IMG/VR virus record: IMGVR_UViG_3300023109_000007
Coordinates: 1-64,000 of that record
Source of the DNA: a virus
Length of the DNA stretch: 64,000 bases
Strand: one strand, 5' to 3'
In this document: in pieces, positions 34,704 to 43,570 of the stretch
Layout: each line of letters starts with the position of its first letter
Position numbering within the stretch: the stretch's first letter is position 1
Position numbers and translations under genes: made by a program
The notes under the pieces: model-generated
What the model was told of the DNA's origin: nothing
Seen by the model: only the letters and a program-made list of their open reading frames with translations
Databases searched by the model: none

Positions 34704-35890
34704 TTTACCAAGTCCTGTAATTCAGGAAATGTTTCTGCAAAATTTTCATTCCTAATTATGTCTACCATTTCTATGTTTTTCTTAAACTCTGGTATTAGAT
34801 GAGATGTATCTGCATCATTCATAAATTTTGCAACTGATAAGAATCCACGCTCAACTCTTTCTTCGCCCCATCTCTTACACTTTTCTGCCATATCTATATA
34901 TTTTTTAGTTAATTCTTTTTTCATGCTTGCAGGTAGTATTTGTAAACTTAGATGCTCAGGATGATGGACAATGTTAATATGAAAGTCTCTTGGGTGTCCT
35001 ATAAAGTTATCTTCTAATGCCCATTCGTAGAAATCTGTCATATGAAATGCATTTTGTACACTAACTGTAAAGTTAACAAAAAAGTTTATATCAGGTGCTT
35101 TTTGTATTATTGCTTTTCTATTAGCAACAATCTTATTCCAGTCAGTACCTTTACGTATATATTCTGCTCTTGCGCCGTAGCCATCTATACTTGCTCCTAC
35201 ATGTACGTTATCAAATCTAGGCCAAATGTCAAGAACATCAAGTTTTTTGTATCTTAACTGGCTAAGATTAGTATTATAACGAATGATAGTATCGTACTTT
35301 TGCATTTCATCTAGTTTATTTAAGATACGGTAATGTTCTTCCATTAGTAATGGCTCGCCGCCAGCAAAATAAATATCTTCTACTTTATCAAATAACGGTT
35401 CTATTTGATTCCACATGTTAATATTTTTACCTGGGTCAGGTAAGTCATTAGGTAATTGACCCCACATCTTTTTTTGATCTTCGTACCAACCTGTACTTAA
35501 CTGTGGACCGCAACTTCTGCAACGCATATTACATATATTAGAAAATCTAAAGTCCCAGTAGTGTATACTTAAATCATCTAAACTTCCGTCAGCATTTGTT
35601 GTTTGTAATAAATCCATATGATGCGAAAAAGTTTCATTCATATGTGTACGCAAACTTGTTCCGCCATTTGACTCATTAATAAAGCAGCGTTTACAACTTG
35701 CTGGTTGTTCATTGTTAAGAAACTGTGTACGCAACTTTTTCATATCATTGCCATTCCAAATTTCAGCAAGAGTATTTTGATTTAAATTACCAACTGAATC
35801 TTCCATAGCTGTTAAGCAACAAGGATATACATCGTTGTTAGGCCATGTATGTAAATGTATCCACGGTGATATGCATTTGTTGTCAGTCAT
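34700..35890 (-). CDS. Radical SAM protein with N-terminal SPASM-like motif
   Basis: 396 residues. The N-terminal block is KCISPWIHLHTWPNNDVYPCC (C6, C24, C25), AEIWNGNDMKKLRTQFLNN and SCKRCFINESNGG (C66, C69). The core is NICNMRCRSC (C120, C124, C127), then IYFAGGEPLLMEEHYRIL and VGASIDGYGARAEYIRKG. The tail RNENFAETFPELQDLV matches the subfamily. It overlaps the upstream radical SAM gene by 8 bases and the SGNH gene by 4, so expression is probably coupled. Confidence 0.87.
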   Translation of the reverse strand: MTDNKCISPWIHLHTWPNNDVYPCCLTAMEDSVGNLNQNTLAEIWNGNDMKKLRTQFLNNEQPASCKRCFINESNGGTSLRTHMNETFSHHMDLLQTTNADGSLDDLSIHYWDFRFSNICNMRCRSCGPQLSTGWYEDQKKMWGQLPNDLPDPGKNINMWNQIEPLFDKVEDIYFAGGEPLLMEEHYRILNKLDEMQKYDTIIRYNTNLSQLRYKKLDVLDIWPRFDNVHVGASIDGYGARAEYIRKGTDWNKIVANRKAIIQKAPDINFFVNFTVSVQNAFHMTDFYEWALEDNFIGHPRDFHINIVHHPEHLSLQILPASMKKELTKKYIDMAEKCKRWGEERVERGFLSVAKFMNDADTSHLIPEFKKNIEMVDIIRNENFAETFPELQDLVK

Positions 35891-37328
35891 ATGTTGCTAG
35901 AGGCTCATCAATATTTTTTGGATCTGGTTTTAGTATCCAACCTTCTTTTTCTGCAAGTTCCATAATACTTGCATCAGTGTCTGGAATACTTTCAACCCAG
36001 TCTGTTAGTATTTTAGGAAATACACTTAGGCTTTTGTTCCTACGTACATCATATTGCTGATAGAAAGTTTTAAAGTCACGCCACAACGTAGCAGGGTTAC
36101 TTGTACGTCTATGCGGAGCATCTACTGTAACTAAGTAATCTATCAAACGTTCAATACTTGCCTTTTCAAACTCGTGCCATAATTCTTTGTCTTTGTTTGC
36201 TGCATACCAAGTAGATAAATTTTTGTGGAGTTCATCTTTAATATGGTTAGGTAAAGCAAGTGGTGACTGAAAGCTAGGAAATCTCAAAAGGTTAACACTT
36301 ACACTTGGCCATTTACTTCCTGTTGTTTCTTTCAATTCATATATTTGATCTAAGAAATCTGTAATACTAAACAAGCATAAACTATTAATAGTCATCATTA
36401 CATGTAGATTTGCATTTGCTTCTGACAATATACGCTTTACATTGTTTAACCATTGTTCATAAACTAGCCCGTCACGTATATATTCTGCTTGAGCACCTAC
36501 AGCTTCACAACTTGTATAAATTTCAAAGTTCTTAATACCATGCGACTTTTGTATAAGTTTATCTATTATATCATTCTTAGCAATTAGATTACTATTAATT
36601 GCAAAACGCATCTTGCTATTTTGTGCTTCAAACCAATCAAACAATTTCCAAGTGTTATGGCTCATTAAAGGCTCGCCGCCTGTAATGCGTAGTTCTTCTA
36701 AACTACTGCTAAGTCCGTTTTCCCACCATTTCCAAAATGCTTGAATGTAAGGATTATCGTCATCATCTTTGTAAGGTTGTGTCCAACTGCCGTCTTGTCT
36801 AAATGCACCAGCACCATCACTTACTAAGTTTGTGTACTCGCCATTCTTTTTAATATCTTTAGCCCATGTGGTTGAGAAACTTGCATTACAATAACTACAT
36901 GCTAAGTTACACGTTCTGTCAAACGCAATTTCAAAAGTTTTGAGGTGAACATTTTCTGTGTAGTTCATATCATATGCACGTTGTAATTCGTCGTCATCAT
37001 AGATAATAGTTTTAAAGACTCTGTCACTAACAGCATCTTTTTTCATATCTTCCATTTTCCAACAATACTCACATTCAGCAGGTCGTTGTCCAACTTGCAT
37101 CTGCTTACGCATTTCCTTTTTGTGCTTTGTGTTGTGTATAGCAGTAAAGTCTGCTTCAACTTCTTCAAGCGGTATTTTGTGTGCTGGCGGGTGATGACAA
37201 CTTGTAGTAGTGCCGCTACCTAACCATGTAGTTGCATTATACCATTTAGCACCACAGAAGCTAGGACTTTTAGCGTTAATAACTCTGTCTCTATACTCTG
37301 TTAAACTTTCGTCGGGTTTCTTAGGCAT
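35883..37328 (-). CDS. Radical SAM protein with N-terminal SPASM-like motif
   Basis: 481 residues. It begins with a variant of the N-terminal block: SFCGAKWYN (C25), SCHHPPAHKIPLEEV (C44), HNTKHKKEMRKQMQVGQRP and CEYCWKMED (C86, C89). The core is RTCNLACSYC (C140, C144, C147), followed by LRITGGEPLMSHNTWKLF and IYTSCEAVGAQAEYIRDG. It is closely related to the next protein (37321), sharing the CHHPxxHKIP motif, so the two are probably a recent tandem duplication. GAGG lies 6 bases before the ATG. The function is unknown. Confidence 0.87.
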   Translation of the reverse strand: MPKKPDESLTEYRDRVINAKSPSFCGAKWYNATTWLGSGTTTSCHHPPAHKIPLEEVEADFTAIHNTKHKKEMRKQMQVGQRPAECEYCWKMEDMKKDAVSDRVFKTIIYDDDELQRAYDMNYTENVHLKTFEIAFDRTCNLACSYCNASFSTTWAKDIKKNGEYTNLVSDGAGAFRQDGSWTQPYKDDDDNPYIQAFWKWWENGLSSSLEELRITGGEPLMSHNTWKLFDWFEAQNSKMRFAINSNLIAKNDIIDKLIQKSHGIKNFEIYTSCEAVGAQAEYIRDGLVYEQWLNNVKRILSEANANLHVMMTINSLCLFSITDFLDQIYELKETTGSKWPSVSVNLLRFPSFQSPLALPNHIKDELHKNLSTWYAANKDKELWHEFEKASIERLIDYLVTVDAPHRRTSNPATLWRDFKTFYQQYDVRRNKSLSVFPKILTDWVESIPDTDASIMELAEKEGWILKPDPKNIDEPLATYD

Positions 37329-38694
37329 TCCAGTCCTCTAATATTTCTCTATATTCAGGAAACACTTTCCTAAAGTTTTTTCTTCTACGTTTATCGTATG
37401 CTTGTATGTATCTTACAAAATCCTGTCTATGTTCAATAGCTGGCTCAGAATTACGTAAATAATCACAGAACCTTTTTATTTGATCCCACTCTTCTAAATA
37501 AAGTCTAGCAAACTTATCTGGGCTATGATACTTTAACCAACTTTCACAGGTAGATTCAATTGCACTTGCATATAGTTCTCTATCCTCAGTATCTAAGAGT
37601 GTGCATTGTAAATGCGGTGGCCACCGCATAATGTTTATGCTTAGAGGTATCCTATTATATTCAAACGCTTTGTTATACTTTTTTCTAAAGTCCATTACCA
37701 CGTTAATAAATTTCTCAAATGTTGGCAATGCTAATATGTTTATAGTTGTCATCATTGCTACTGAACTGTCAGTTTGGTCTAATACTTGTTCTACGTTTGT
37801 TATCCATTGTGCATAGTCTAACCCATCACGCGAGTATTCTGCTTGCTCACCAATACTTTCTAAACTTGTGTACACATCTATTTTTTTGACTTTACCTTTT
37901 AGTTTGTTAATTGACTCTATCAACTTTGTTATTAGTTTATCAGGAACACACAAGTTTGTGTTTATTGCTATTTCTAAATTAGGCTGTGGATTTTCTACTA
38001 GCATGTCTAGAAGTTTCCATGTTTCTTTACTCATTGTAGGTTCGCCGCCAGTAATACGCAACACCTTTAAATGAGGTAACGCATCAGGAAACCATTTCCA
38101 AAAAGCCTTAACGTAAGGATTTACTTCACTGTTAAGGTAAGGAAACTTTTGTGTCTTTTTGAGATAACTTAGATCATGTGATCCGTGCTTTGTAGGATAA
38201 GATCCATTTTGCTGTATATCTTCCATCCACTTACTGCTAATTTCAGGTGAACAGTATGAACATGCAAAGTTACATGCATTAGAAAAACTTACTTCTAAGT
38301 AACTTGGATATGTATTTTCATTAGGATTTGATTTTGCAATTTCATCAAATCTATCCCATGCCCAATAGTCGGCTGTCTTATAGTGTCTGTCACTAAAGTA
38401 ATTTTTATCTAAGTCTTCTATGTTCCAACAGTAATCACACTCTTTTGGACGTTCTCCGTTCAGCATCATTTCACGCTGTTTCTTTTTGTGTTTACTATTG
38501 TGCAGTGCATGTGGATTACCCATTATTTCACTAATAGGTATCTTATGAGGAGCAGGATGGTGACAACTATGATTATATCCGTTTTGCAAGTATAATGTAG
38601 TTTGTAACCACTTAGCTGTACAGAAACTACAACTTACAGAATTTATCTGTTTCCGTTTCTGCTCAAGTAATTCGATGCGCTTTTCATTACTCAT
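37321..38694 (-). CDS. Radical SAM protein with N-terminal SPASM-like motif
   Basis: 457 residues. SCSFCTAKWLQT (C22, C25), SCHHPAPHKIPISEI (C44), HNSKHKKKQREMMLNGERP and CDYCWNIED (C86, C89) precede the core NACNFACSYC (C141, C145, C148). LRITGGEPTMSKETWKLL and VYTSLESIGEQAEYSRDG follow, and the tail is RRKNFRKVFPEYREIL. It is the tandem paralogue of the protein at 35883. The ATG overlaps the upstream glycosyltransferase stop as ATGA. The CHHP histidines are an unusual feature of this pair and may bind metal. Confidence 0.87.
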   Translation of the reverse strand: MSNEKRIELLEQKRKQINSVSCSFCTAKWLQTTLYLQNGYNHSCHHPAPHKIPISEIMGNPHALHNSKHKKKQREMMLNGERPKECDYCWNIEDLDKNYFSDRHYKTADYWAWDRFDEIAKSNPNENTYPSYLEVSFSNACNFACSYCSPEISSKWMEDIQQNGSYPTKHGSHDLSYLKKTQKFPYLNSEVNPYVKAFWKWFPDALPHLKVLRITGGEPTMSKETWKLLDMLVENPQPNLEIAINTNLCVPDKLITKLIESINKLKGKVKKIDVYTSLESIGEQAEYSRDGLDYAQWITNVEQVLDQTDSSVAMMTTINILALPTFEKFINVVMDFRKKYNKAFEYNRIPLSINIMRWPPHLQCTLLDTEDRELYASAIESTCESWLKYHSPDKFARLYLEEWDQIKRFCDYLRNSEPAIEHRQDFVRYIQAYDKRRRKNFRKVFPEYREILEDWNA

Positions 38695-39617
38695 TCAGGA
38701 TCAATCACAAACTGTTGCTTTGGGTTTCTACTTGGGTTTTGGTATACCGTCTTAAAGAACTTGCTCTGTTGAGCGTCTAAGGGCTCAACAGCAATAGGAA
38801 TATTTAATTCTTTTATTAATTTAGTTCCGAGTTCTGTAGAATAATACTCAATGTCTTCTTGTACTAATTTACCTTTTTCTTCCCACATAGCGTTTAGATA
38901 TTCAAAGTCACGCACTTGTACATAATCCCAGTCAGTACACATTGTTTGGTACAGCCCTTCTCTAGCACCGTATATAGCCCAAGCACCGTTTCGTACATCA
39001 GAACCTAGCATTAACCAAATCCATAATCTATGCAAATTCTTCCAATGACCTTTTAGAAATTGTTCTTGTGTAGGCTTTACACCTTGATCTAGTGCCATCT
39101 TAACACCTTCTCTAAATCCTGCACGCCATGCTTGTTGTGGTGTTTCGTTATTATATACATAACTGTAACAACTATTTTGTTGTATATACTTTAAGTCCCA
39201 ACAAAAGTCTACTTGTGCATGTGGATTGTCTGGATCTGCATTTTCGTGTGTTTTCATATCTAATACATACTGCTTTGGCCAACACTTTAGTCCGCCATTA
39301 CCATACATAAGTCCATTAATAACATTTTTGCCGCACCAACTAATTACACTATGTTCCAAATCGGCGTGGGCGTCAAAGTCAATTTCTTGTACAAGGAACT
39401 CTGGGTTAATTTGATTGTCACCATCAACTGTAATAAATCTGTCAGTTTCACTTAATTTTGCACATGCTTTGTGTGCAGCGTCACTACCTTTTACTCCATG
39501 TACACGTTTAGCCCAAGGAATCTTACTACACAAGTCCGCATAGTTCTTTTCAGCGTTAGGCTCGTCATAAGACAAATAGATTATATCATAATCAATAACT
39601 TTAAATTTATTACTCAT
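38691..39617 (-). CDS. Glycosyltransferase-like protein (DGD motif)
   Basis: 308 residues. YDIIYLSYDEPNAEKNY, RVHGVKGSDAAHKACA, RFITVDGDNQI (D65-G-D67), YGNGGLKCWPKQ and IYGAREGLY match the C-terminal half of the 545-residue protein at 24156. The DGD sits where GT-A enzymes keep their metal-binding DxD. It probably transfers a sugar to a phage or host surface molecule; neither donor nor acceptor can be told. It overlaps the gene at 39610 by 8 bases and the radical SAM gene downstream by 4. Confidence 0.65.
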   Translation of the reverse strand: MSNKFKVIDYDIIYLSYDEPNAEKNYADLCSKIPWAKRVHGVKGSDAAHKACAKLSETDRFITVDGDNQINPEFLVQEIDFDAHADLEHSVISWCGKNVINGLMYGNGGLKCWPKQYVLDMKTHENADPDNPHAQVDFCWDLKYIQQNSCYSYVYNNETPQQAWRAGFREGVKMALDQGVKPTQEQFLKGHWKNLHRLWIWLMLGSDVRNGAWAIYGAREGLYQTMCTDWDYVQVRDFEYLNAMWEEKGKLVQEDIEYYSTELGTKLIKELNIPIAVEPLDAQQSKFFKTVYQNPSRNPKQQFVIDPE

Positions 39618-40227
39618 TAATTACCTCATGCTTATATGTTTCAAAATACTTTGCAGTATAAACGCTTACAACATTATTTTTAAATTCAAACTTTGATTCA
39701 AATGGAAAATTAAATTCATCTGTTTTAATTAAATCATTTACTGAAAGACGTAATGACCTTAATAGAATATTAGGATCGTACTTTGCTGTAATACTAAAGA
39801 ATATATTACTATTAATATTTACTGCTTCTGAATTCAAAAATTCACGCAAAGACTTACTTACTTTAATTGTCCAACTTTGTTTAATATTATCTTGGAAAAT
39901 AATTAAATCACAATCACCGTCAACAAACATAGGCACTTCATAAAGTGTATTATATACGTGATCATTTTCAGTTTCTAGGTCGCCTCTTTCTCTAAGTGTG
40001 TATTCTTTAAGGCCAATGTCAAAAACAACTTTGTATTCATTCATTGTCTTTGTGCCAGACATGATCTCTGTTATACTATTTGCATCTACTTCAATATAAG
40101 AATTGTCATCGTTACCTTTTTTGCCTACTCTAATAAGCTCTCCAGTATCTGTGTCAAATTCTACAAAAGTTTTTGTTGGTACTTGTAGCCCTTGAATCAT
40201 ATCTAAGAATGTATTTGTTTCAGACAT
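39610..40227 (-). CDS. Unknown protein, possibly virion- or glycan-associated
   Basis: 205 residues with no transmembrane segment or cysteine motif. The N-terminus (TFLDMIQGLQVPTKTFVEFD) is followed by a probable beta-rich middle (DTGELIRVGKKGNDDNSYIEV, YKVVFDIGLKEYTLRERGD). I recognise no family. It lies between two glycosyltransferase-like genes and overlaps both by about 8 bases. It starts at an ATG that overlaps the end of the upstream gene. Confidence 0.6.
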   Translation of the reverse strand: MSETNTFLDMIQGLQVPTKTFVEFDTDTGELIRVGKKGNDDNSYIEVDANSITEIMSGTKTMNEYKVVFDIGLKEYTLRERGDLETENDHVYNTLYEVPMFVDGDCDLIIFQDNIKQSWTIKVSKSLREFLNSEAVNINSNIFFSITAKYDPNILLRSLRLSVNDLIKTDEFNFPFESKFEFKNNVVSVYTAKYFETYKHEVINE

Positions 40228-41065
40228 CTAATAACTCCTCGTATCTCTTTATAACAGCGCCTTCTATAAAGTCTTTTTCTGTGTAATGTAAAATACCTGT
40301 TTGTATGTGATTACCTAACTTTAAATTACAATCTTTATCCATATAAACACTGATTCTGTTTTGCCATTTGTTTATTGCTTCGTGCCAATCTTGTATTCTT
40401 GGCTTCATATGTGTAAAACTTGGAAACTTTACTCTTGTATTCGTAATTTCAGAGTCACAATCTAAAATCTTAGATACAATAGCTGCACTTACATCAATAC
40501 TACAACGCTTAGGATAATGTTCTTTAACATATTGCCCGTAGAATAATTCCCAATTATTAACTACAAGTTCTAACCAAGTATAAAACTTATGAGAAAACTC
40601 ACATTTCTTAAAGTAATGCAATCCTGAGTACAAGTTAGGCAATTCATTTGCAGTAAATGCTTTGCGATAATAATCACTAGTAACTAAATCACCTCTATAC
40701 GTGTAAACATTACTTACAAAGTACATTTCATAGTTTTCTAAAAACTTTACCCATGAGTCAATATCTTGCAACACTAACATATCTGTATCTAACACCAACG
40801 TTCTTGTATAAGGAGATACATGATATATTTTCCAGCGATTTGATATTTTCCAATTTTCTTTTTCTGCACTGTCAGTCCATGGTATTTCAATAATGTTATC
40901 AAAAAATCTTTGATACTGTGCAGGTACTTCGTCATTAGTGATAAGACTAACAGGAATACCAGGATTAGTTTTTGCAATACTCATTGCTGTAACACATGCT
41001 TGCTGAACATAGTCGTCAACATCATTATTTTGCGCAAGCATTACAATACCAAAATTATCTTCCAT
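40220..41065 (-). CDS. GT8-like glycosyltransferase
   Basis: 282 residues from ATG at 41065, with AAGGAG about 8 bases upstream. FGIVMLAQNNDVDDYVQQAC, VSLITNDE, then TRTLVLDTDMLVLQ (D93-T-D95) is the DxD pattern of retaining GT-A (GT8-like) enzymes. LYSGLHYFKK is in the usual acceptor-loop place. It is a paralogue of the next protein (41055). It probably adds a hexose using a UDP-sugar. The 3' end overlaps the gene at 39610. Confidence 0.7.
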   Translation of the reverse strand: MEDNFGIVMLAQNNDVDDYVQQACVTAMSIAKTNPGIPVSLITNDEVPAQYQRFFDNIIEIPWTDSAEKENWKISNRWKIYHVSPYTRTLVLDTDMLVLQDIDSWVKFLENYEMYFVSNVYTYRGDLVTSDYYRKAFTANELPNLYSGLHYFKKCEFSHKFYTWLELVVNNWELFYGQYVKEHYPKRCSIDVSAAIVSKILDCDSEITNTRVKFPSFTHMKPRIQDWHEAINKWQNRISVYMDKDCNLKLGNHIQTGILHYTEKDFIEGAVIKRYEELLDV

Positions 41066-41912
41066 TGGATGTCTCCTTGTCAATTTGTCTTACAAGACTA
41101 AATTTATTCATTACGTGAATACTTTGTCCTCTAGTTCGAAGTGCTGTGTATTCTCCTATATGTTTTTCTTTTTCAACTAAGAAAAGCATGTTGTCATTAT
41201 CTAAATCCCACAATATATCTTTATCTAAAGTGTACAATAGTTTTCCAGGCAAAGGTGTTACAAAGCCACCTTGCTGAAATCCATTCATCATGTGTATTGC
41301 TATACTAAATGCAAAGTCATTTCTAAACATTTTGCTAGGTATTTGATAAACTCTTCTGTAGTGATCATATTCGTCTTGTATATGTGCAACTAAATCAAAA
41401 AATCTTTCGTTAATACTTGTTTTTTTGAAGTATACAACAGTAGCCCAATAAAAATCTACACTACTATCACTTACATACTTAAATTCTCTTGGATTTCTAA
41501 TGTTAGATATGTCTATGCTATCTCGATATATTGAAAAGTCATTTACACTACCAAATACATTTTTAAGTAAAGAGTTAGACACTACATAATCAGTGTCCAT
41601 AAGTATTGTTTCATCATACGGAGAGAATCTGTATGCATTAAATCTATCTAAATTTTTGAAATGCGCACGTTGGCTACTCATTGCGCCATCGTTGAATGTT
41701 CTGCCGTTGTCTTTAATCCAAGGTTCAATTGGAATAACCTGATCAAATACTGCTGTATCAAATTCACGTTCTAAATAATGGATAGAATCTGTTACTAGAG
41801 TCGTTGGCACGCCTAAGTATTGCTTTACACGTTTAGCTAAGAAATATGCTTGTTTGATATAATCAATTTGATCATTATTTCTAGCAAATAATAGTACGCC
41901 TTTGCTACTCAT
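41055..41912 (-). CDS. GT8-like glycosyltransferase
   Basis: 285 residues. KGVLLFARNNDQIDYIKQAY, TTLVTDSIHYLE, then ETILMDTDYVVSN (D106-T-D108) and FYWATVVYFKKT follow the same plan as the protein at 40220. This supports a GT-A fold using a nucleotide sugar. The ATG overlaps the end of the small upstream gene by 8 bases. It is the second gene below the strong promoter at 42279, so early expression would fit. Confidence 0.7.
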   Translation of the reverse strand: MSSKGVLLFARNNDQIDYIKQAYFLAKRVKQYLGVPTTLVTDSIHYLEREFDTAVFDQVIPIEPWIKDNGRTFNDGAMSSQRAHFKNLDRFNAYRFSPYDETILMDTDYVVSNSLLKNVFGSVNDFSIYRDSIDISNIRNPREFKYVSDSSVDFYWATVVYFKKTSINERFFDLVAHIQDEYDHYRRVYQIPSKMFRNDFAFSIAIHMMNGFQQGGFVTPLPGKLLYTLDKDILWDLDNDNMLFLVEKEKHIGEYTALRTRGQSIHVMNKFSLVRQIDKETSNGR

Positions 41913-42255
41913 AGTCTACTAAATTTTCCACTGACCTATTTGACTTTATTTTTTCATATTCTGCAAAATAATTATTTGAAGCAGTAAAGTAAACATCTAA
42001 AATGTCGTCATAGAATGATTCTAAACTTAGAATGTTTGTAGGTATATCGTTGTCATCTGTAAGCACTGCTTCTTCAAGACCCTTTTCAACTAATAGACCT
42101 ACAAATGTAATCAGTTCTTTAGTAACAGAAAATTGACATCCGTTTGTATAGTACAATAAATCTTCAAAATATTTTTCTTTAAGTAATCTTTTTTGGTTAT
42201 TCATAGTAACCATGAAGTTACTAAAGTCCAATGCTTTTTCTAGACGTTCATCCAT
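41905..42255 (-). CDS. Small unknown phage protein heading the leftward operon
   Basis: 116 residues from ATG at 42255, chosen because GGAG lies 6 bases upstream; the TTG at 42267 falls inside that leader. The protein is hydrophilic and probably helical (LDFSNFMVTMNNQKRLLKE, LITFVGLLVEKGLEE) with many acidic residues. I recognise no domain. It is the first gene after the sigma70-type promoter and directly precedes the GT8-like pair, so it may be a regulator or partner of those enzymes. Confidence 0.65.
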   Translation of the reverse strand: MDERLEKALDFSNFMVTMNNQKRLLKEKYFEDLLYYTNGCQFSVTKELITFVGLLVEKGLEEAVLTDDNDIPTNILSLESFYDDILDVYFTASNNYFAEYEKIKSNRSVENLVDYE

Positions 42256-42278
42256 AAGGCTCTCCAAGTTATTATAAT

Positions 42279-42307
42279 AGTATATAATACTTTTTGGATT
42301 TTGTCAA
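42279..42307 (-). promoter_or_regulatory. Strong sigma70-type promoter at module boundary
   Basis: Minus strand: TTGACA (42307-42302), 17-base spacer, TATACT (42284-42279). This is a 6/6 and a 5/6 match with ideal spacing, the best promoter in the window. The predicted start is near 42272, leaving about a 17-base leader with GGAG before the ATG at 42255. It stands between the tail-fibre genes and the enzyme island and is likely read by host RNA polymerase. Confidence 0.7.
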
Positions 42308-42318
42308 GAAGAACCTGA

Positions 42319-43530
42319 CTAGATAGTTTGTAAAATTGTACCTGTTACAGGTGAAATATCAACAGTAGTATAATCTACTTCATCTATTGTAAATGTACCA
42401 GATGGACGGAATAGTTGAACACTAGAATTTAATGTTCCAGTAACATCTTCGTCAATATCAAAGAATGGTGCTTGTGATGGAGGGCTATCAAGATCTTGGA
42501 AACGTACTCTAAATCTTATTTCAGTGTTGCTTATTTCTCTTACATAGATATCCCAGTCATTATCTACATAATCACTACCTGAATAATTAGCAAGTAAAGT
42601 GTACCCTGCACTAAGACCTATATAATTGCCTTTATTAGCTTGTATTGTTGCAGAACCTGATGTTGTTGTTGCTGATCTGCCAAAAGTAACTATCCCAGCT
42701 GTGGATAATAACGAGCGCCAGTCATTTGTCTTTAGTCCTGAACCACCAGTTATACTAGAAAATATTCTAATCTCGCCGCCAGCATTAAAAAATCCTTGAC
42801 GTTCGTTTGCGTTTTGCCAGTTTACACTAAACTCGTGTGTAAGTGTGCCGTTCCAATTTGTAAATCTTTGTCTTGATATTGTAGAACCTGTACCGTCACG
42901 TAGATCATCTAAATCGTACTGTCCAGTTCCTTGGGCAAATAAGTTTGCTTCAATTTGTGTCATTAAAGATTCTAATTGTCCAAGTATAGTGTCGTCAACT
43001 ATATCAACTTGTGCTGTCGGAGTAAAGTCTGAAAGAGGATTAGTACCTGTTTGATGTACTCTAGCTGCCATAATATCAAGGTAAAGATTAAACCATTGTG
43101 TCGCTGTTATTCTATCACCTTGTACTTCACGTAATCTATGAGTACCTACTGTTCCGCTTACAGCAACAAGAAGTTTAGAGCTGTTATTAATTGCAGCCGT
43201 AGTATGTAATGTAAATGTATTTGCACTTACTCGATTTACATAATAGTAGTCTTCGTTATTAAGGCTGTATATATCTTGATTGCCTTGATTATCATATAAC
43301 ACTAAATCTCCGTCTACAAATCCGTGACCATTTATTGTTATAACACTAGAATTACTTATAGAACTTGCTACAGCCCAGTTTACATTTCTGTAATTGAGAG
43401 CAGTTGCATTTCCGCTTCTAACAGGTTGTGCATATCCTGTTGTACTAGATGACAATAGTGGATTGCCATAAACTGCGGCAATTCTATCTTGCAAATTATT
43501 AAATCTTGTTGCTAGTACTGATGTAGGCAT
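42319..43530 (-). CDS. Tail-associated structural protein (paralogue of 43571)
   Basis: 403 residues. The N-terminus LATRFNNLQDRIAAVYGNP and the element ITATQWFNLYLDIMAARVHQTG match the protein at 43571. So does the C-terminal beta-rich region (LTHEFSVNWQNANERQGFFNAGGEIRIFSS, SGLKTNDWRSLLSTAGIVTFG). It carries an insertion of about 60 residues (AISNSSVITINGHGFVDGDLV) that resembles a beta-sandwich found in virion proteins. It has GGAG before the ATG and a late-promoter-like motif further up. It is probably a fibre or adhesin component. Confidence 0.65.
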   Translation of the reverse strand: MPTSVLATRFNNLQDRIAAVYGNPLLSSSTTGYAQPVRSGNATALNYRNVNWAVASSISNSSVITINGHGFVDGDLVLYDNQGNQDIYSLNNEDYYYVNRVSANTFTLHTTAAINNSSKLLVAVSGTVGTHRLREVQGDRITATQWFNLYLDIMAARVHQTGTNPLSDFTPTAQVDIVDDTILGQLESLMTQIEANLFAQGTGQYDLDDLRDGTGSTISRQRFTNWNGTLTHEFSVNWQNANERQGFFNAGGEIRIFSSITGGSGLKTNDWRSLLSTAGIVTFGRSATTTSGSATIQANKGNYIGLSAGYTLLANYSGSDYVDNDWDIYVREISNTEIRFRVRFQDLDSPPSQAPFFDIDEDVTGTLNSSVQLFRPSGTFTIDEVDYTTVDISPVTGTILQTI

Positions 43531-43557
43531 GAGAGCTCCGTAACTGTATCACATAAC

Positions 43558-43565
43558 TATTTATG
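43558..43565 (-). promoter_or_regulatory. T4 late-promoter-like motif
   Basis: The minus strand reads CATAAATA, one mismatch from TATAAATA, 27 bases before the ATG at 43530, with GGAG between. The position fits late transcription of a structural gene. Confidence 0.4.
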
Positions 43566-43570
43566 CGTAG

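Noticed and set aside
42271-42276. A second -10 (TATAAT) as the main element upstream of 42255
   Set aside because: It is 25 bases from TTGACA; TATACT at 42279-42284 has the ideal 17-base spacing.
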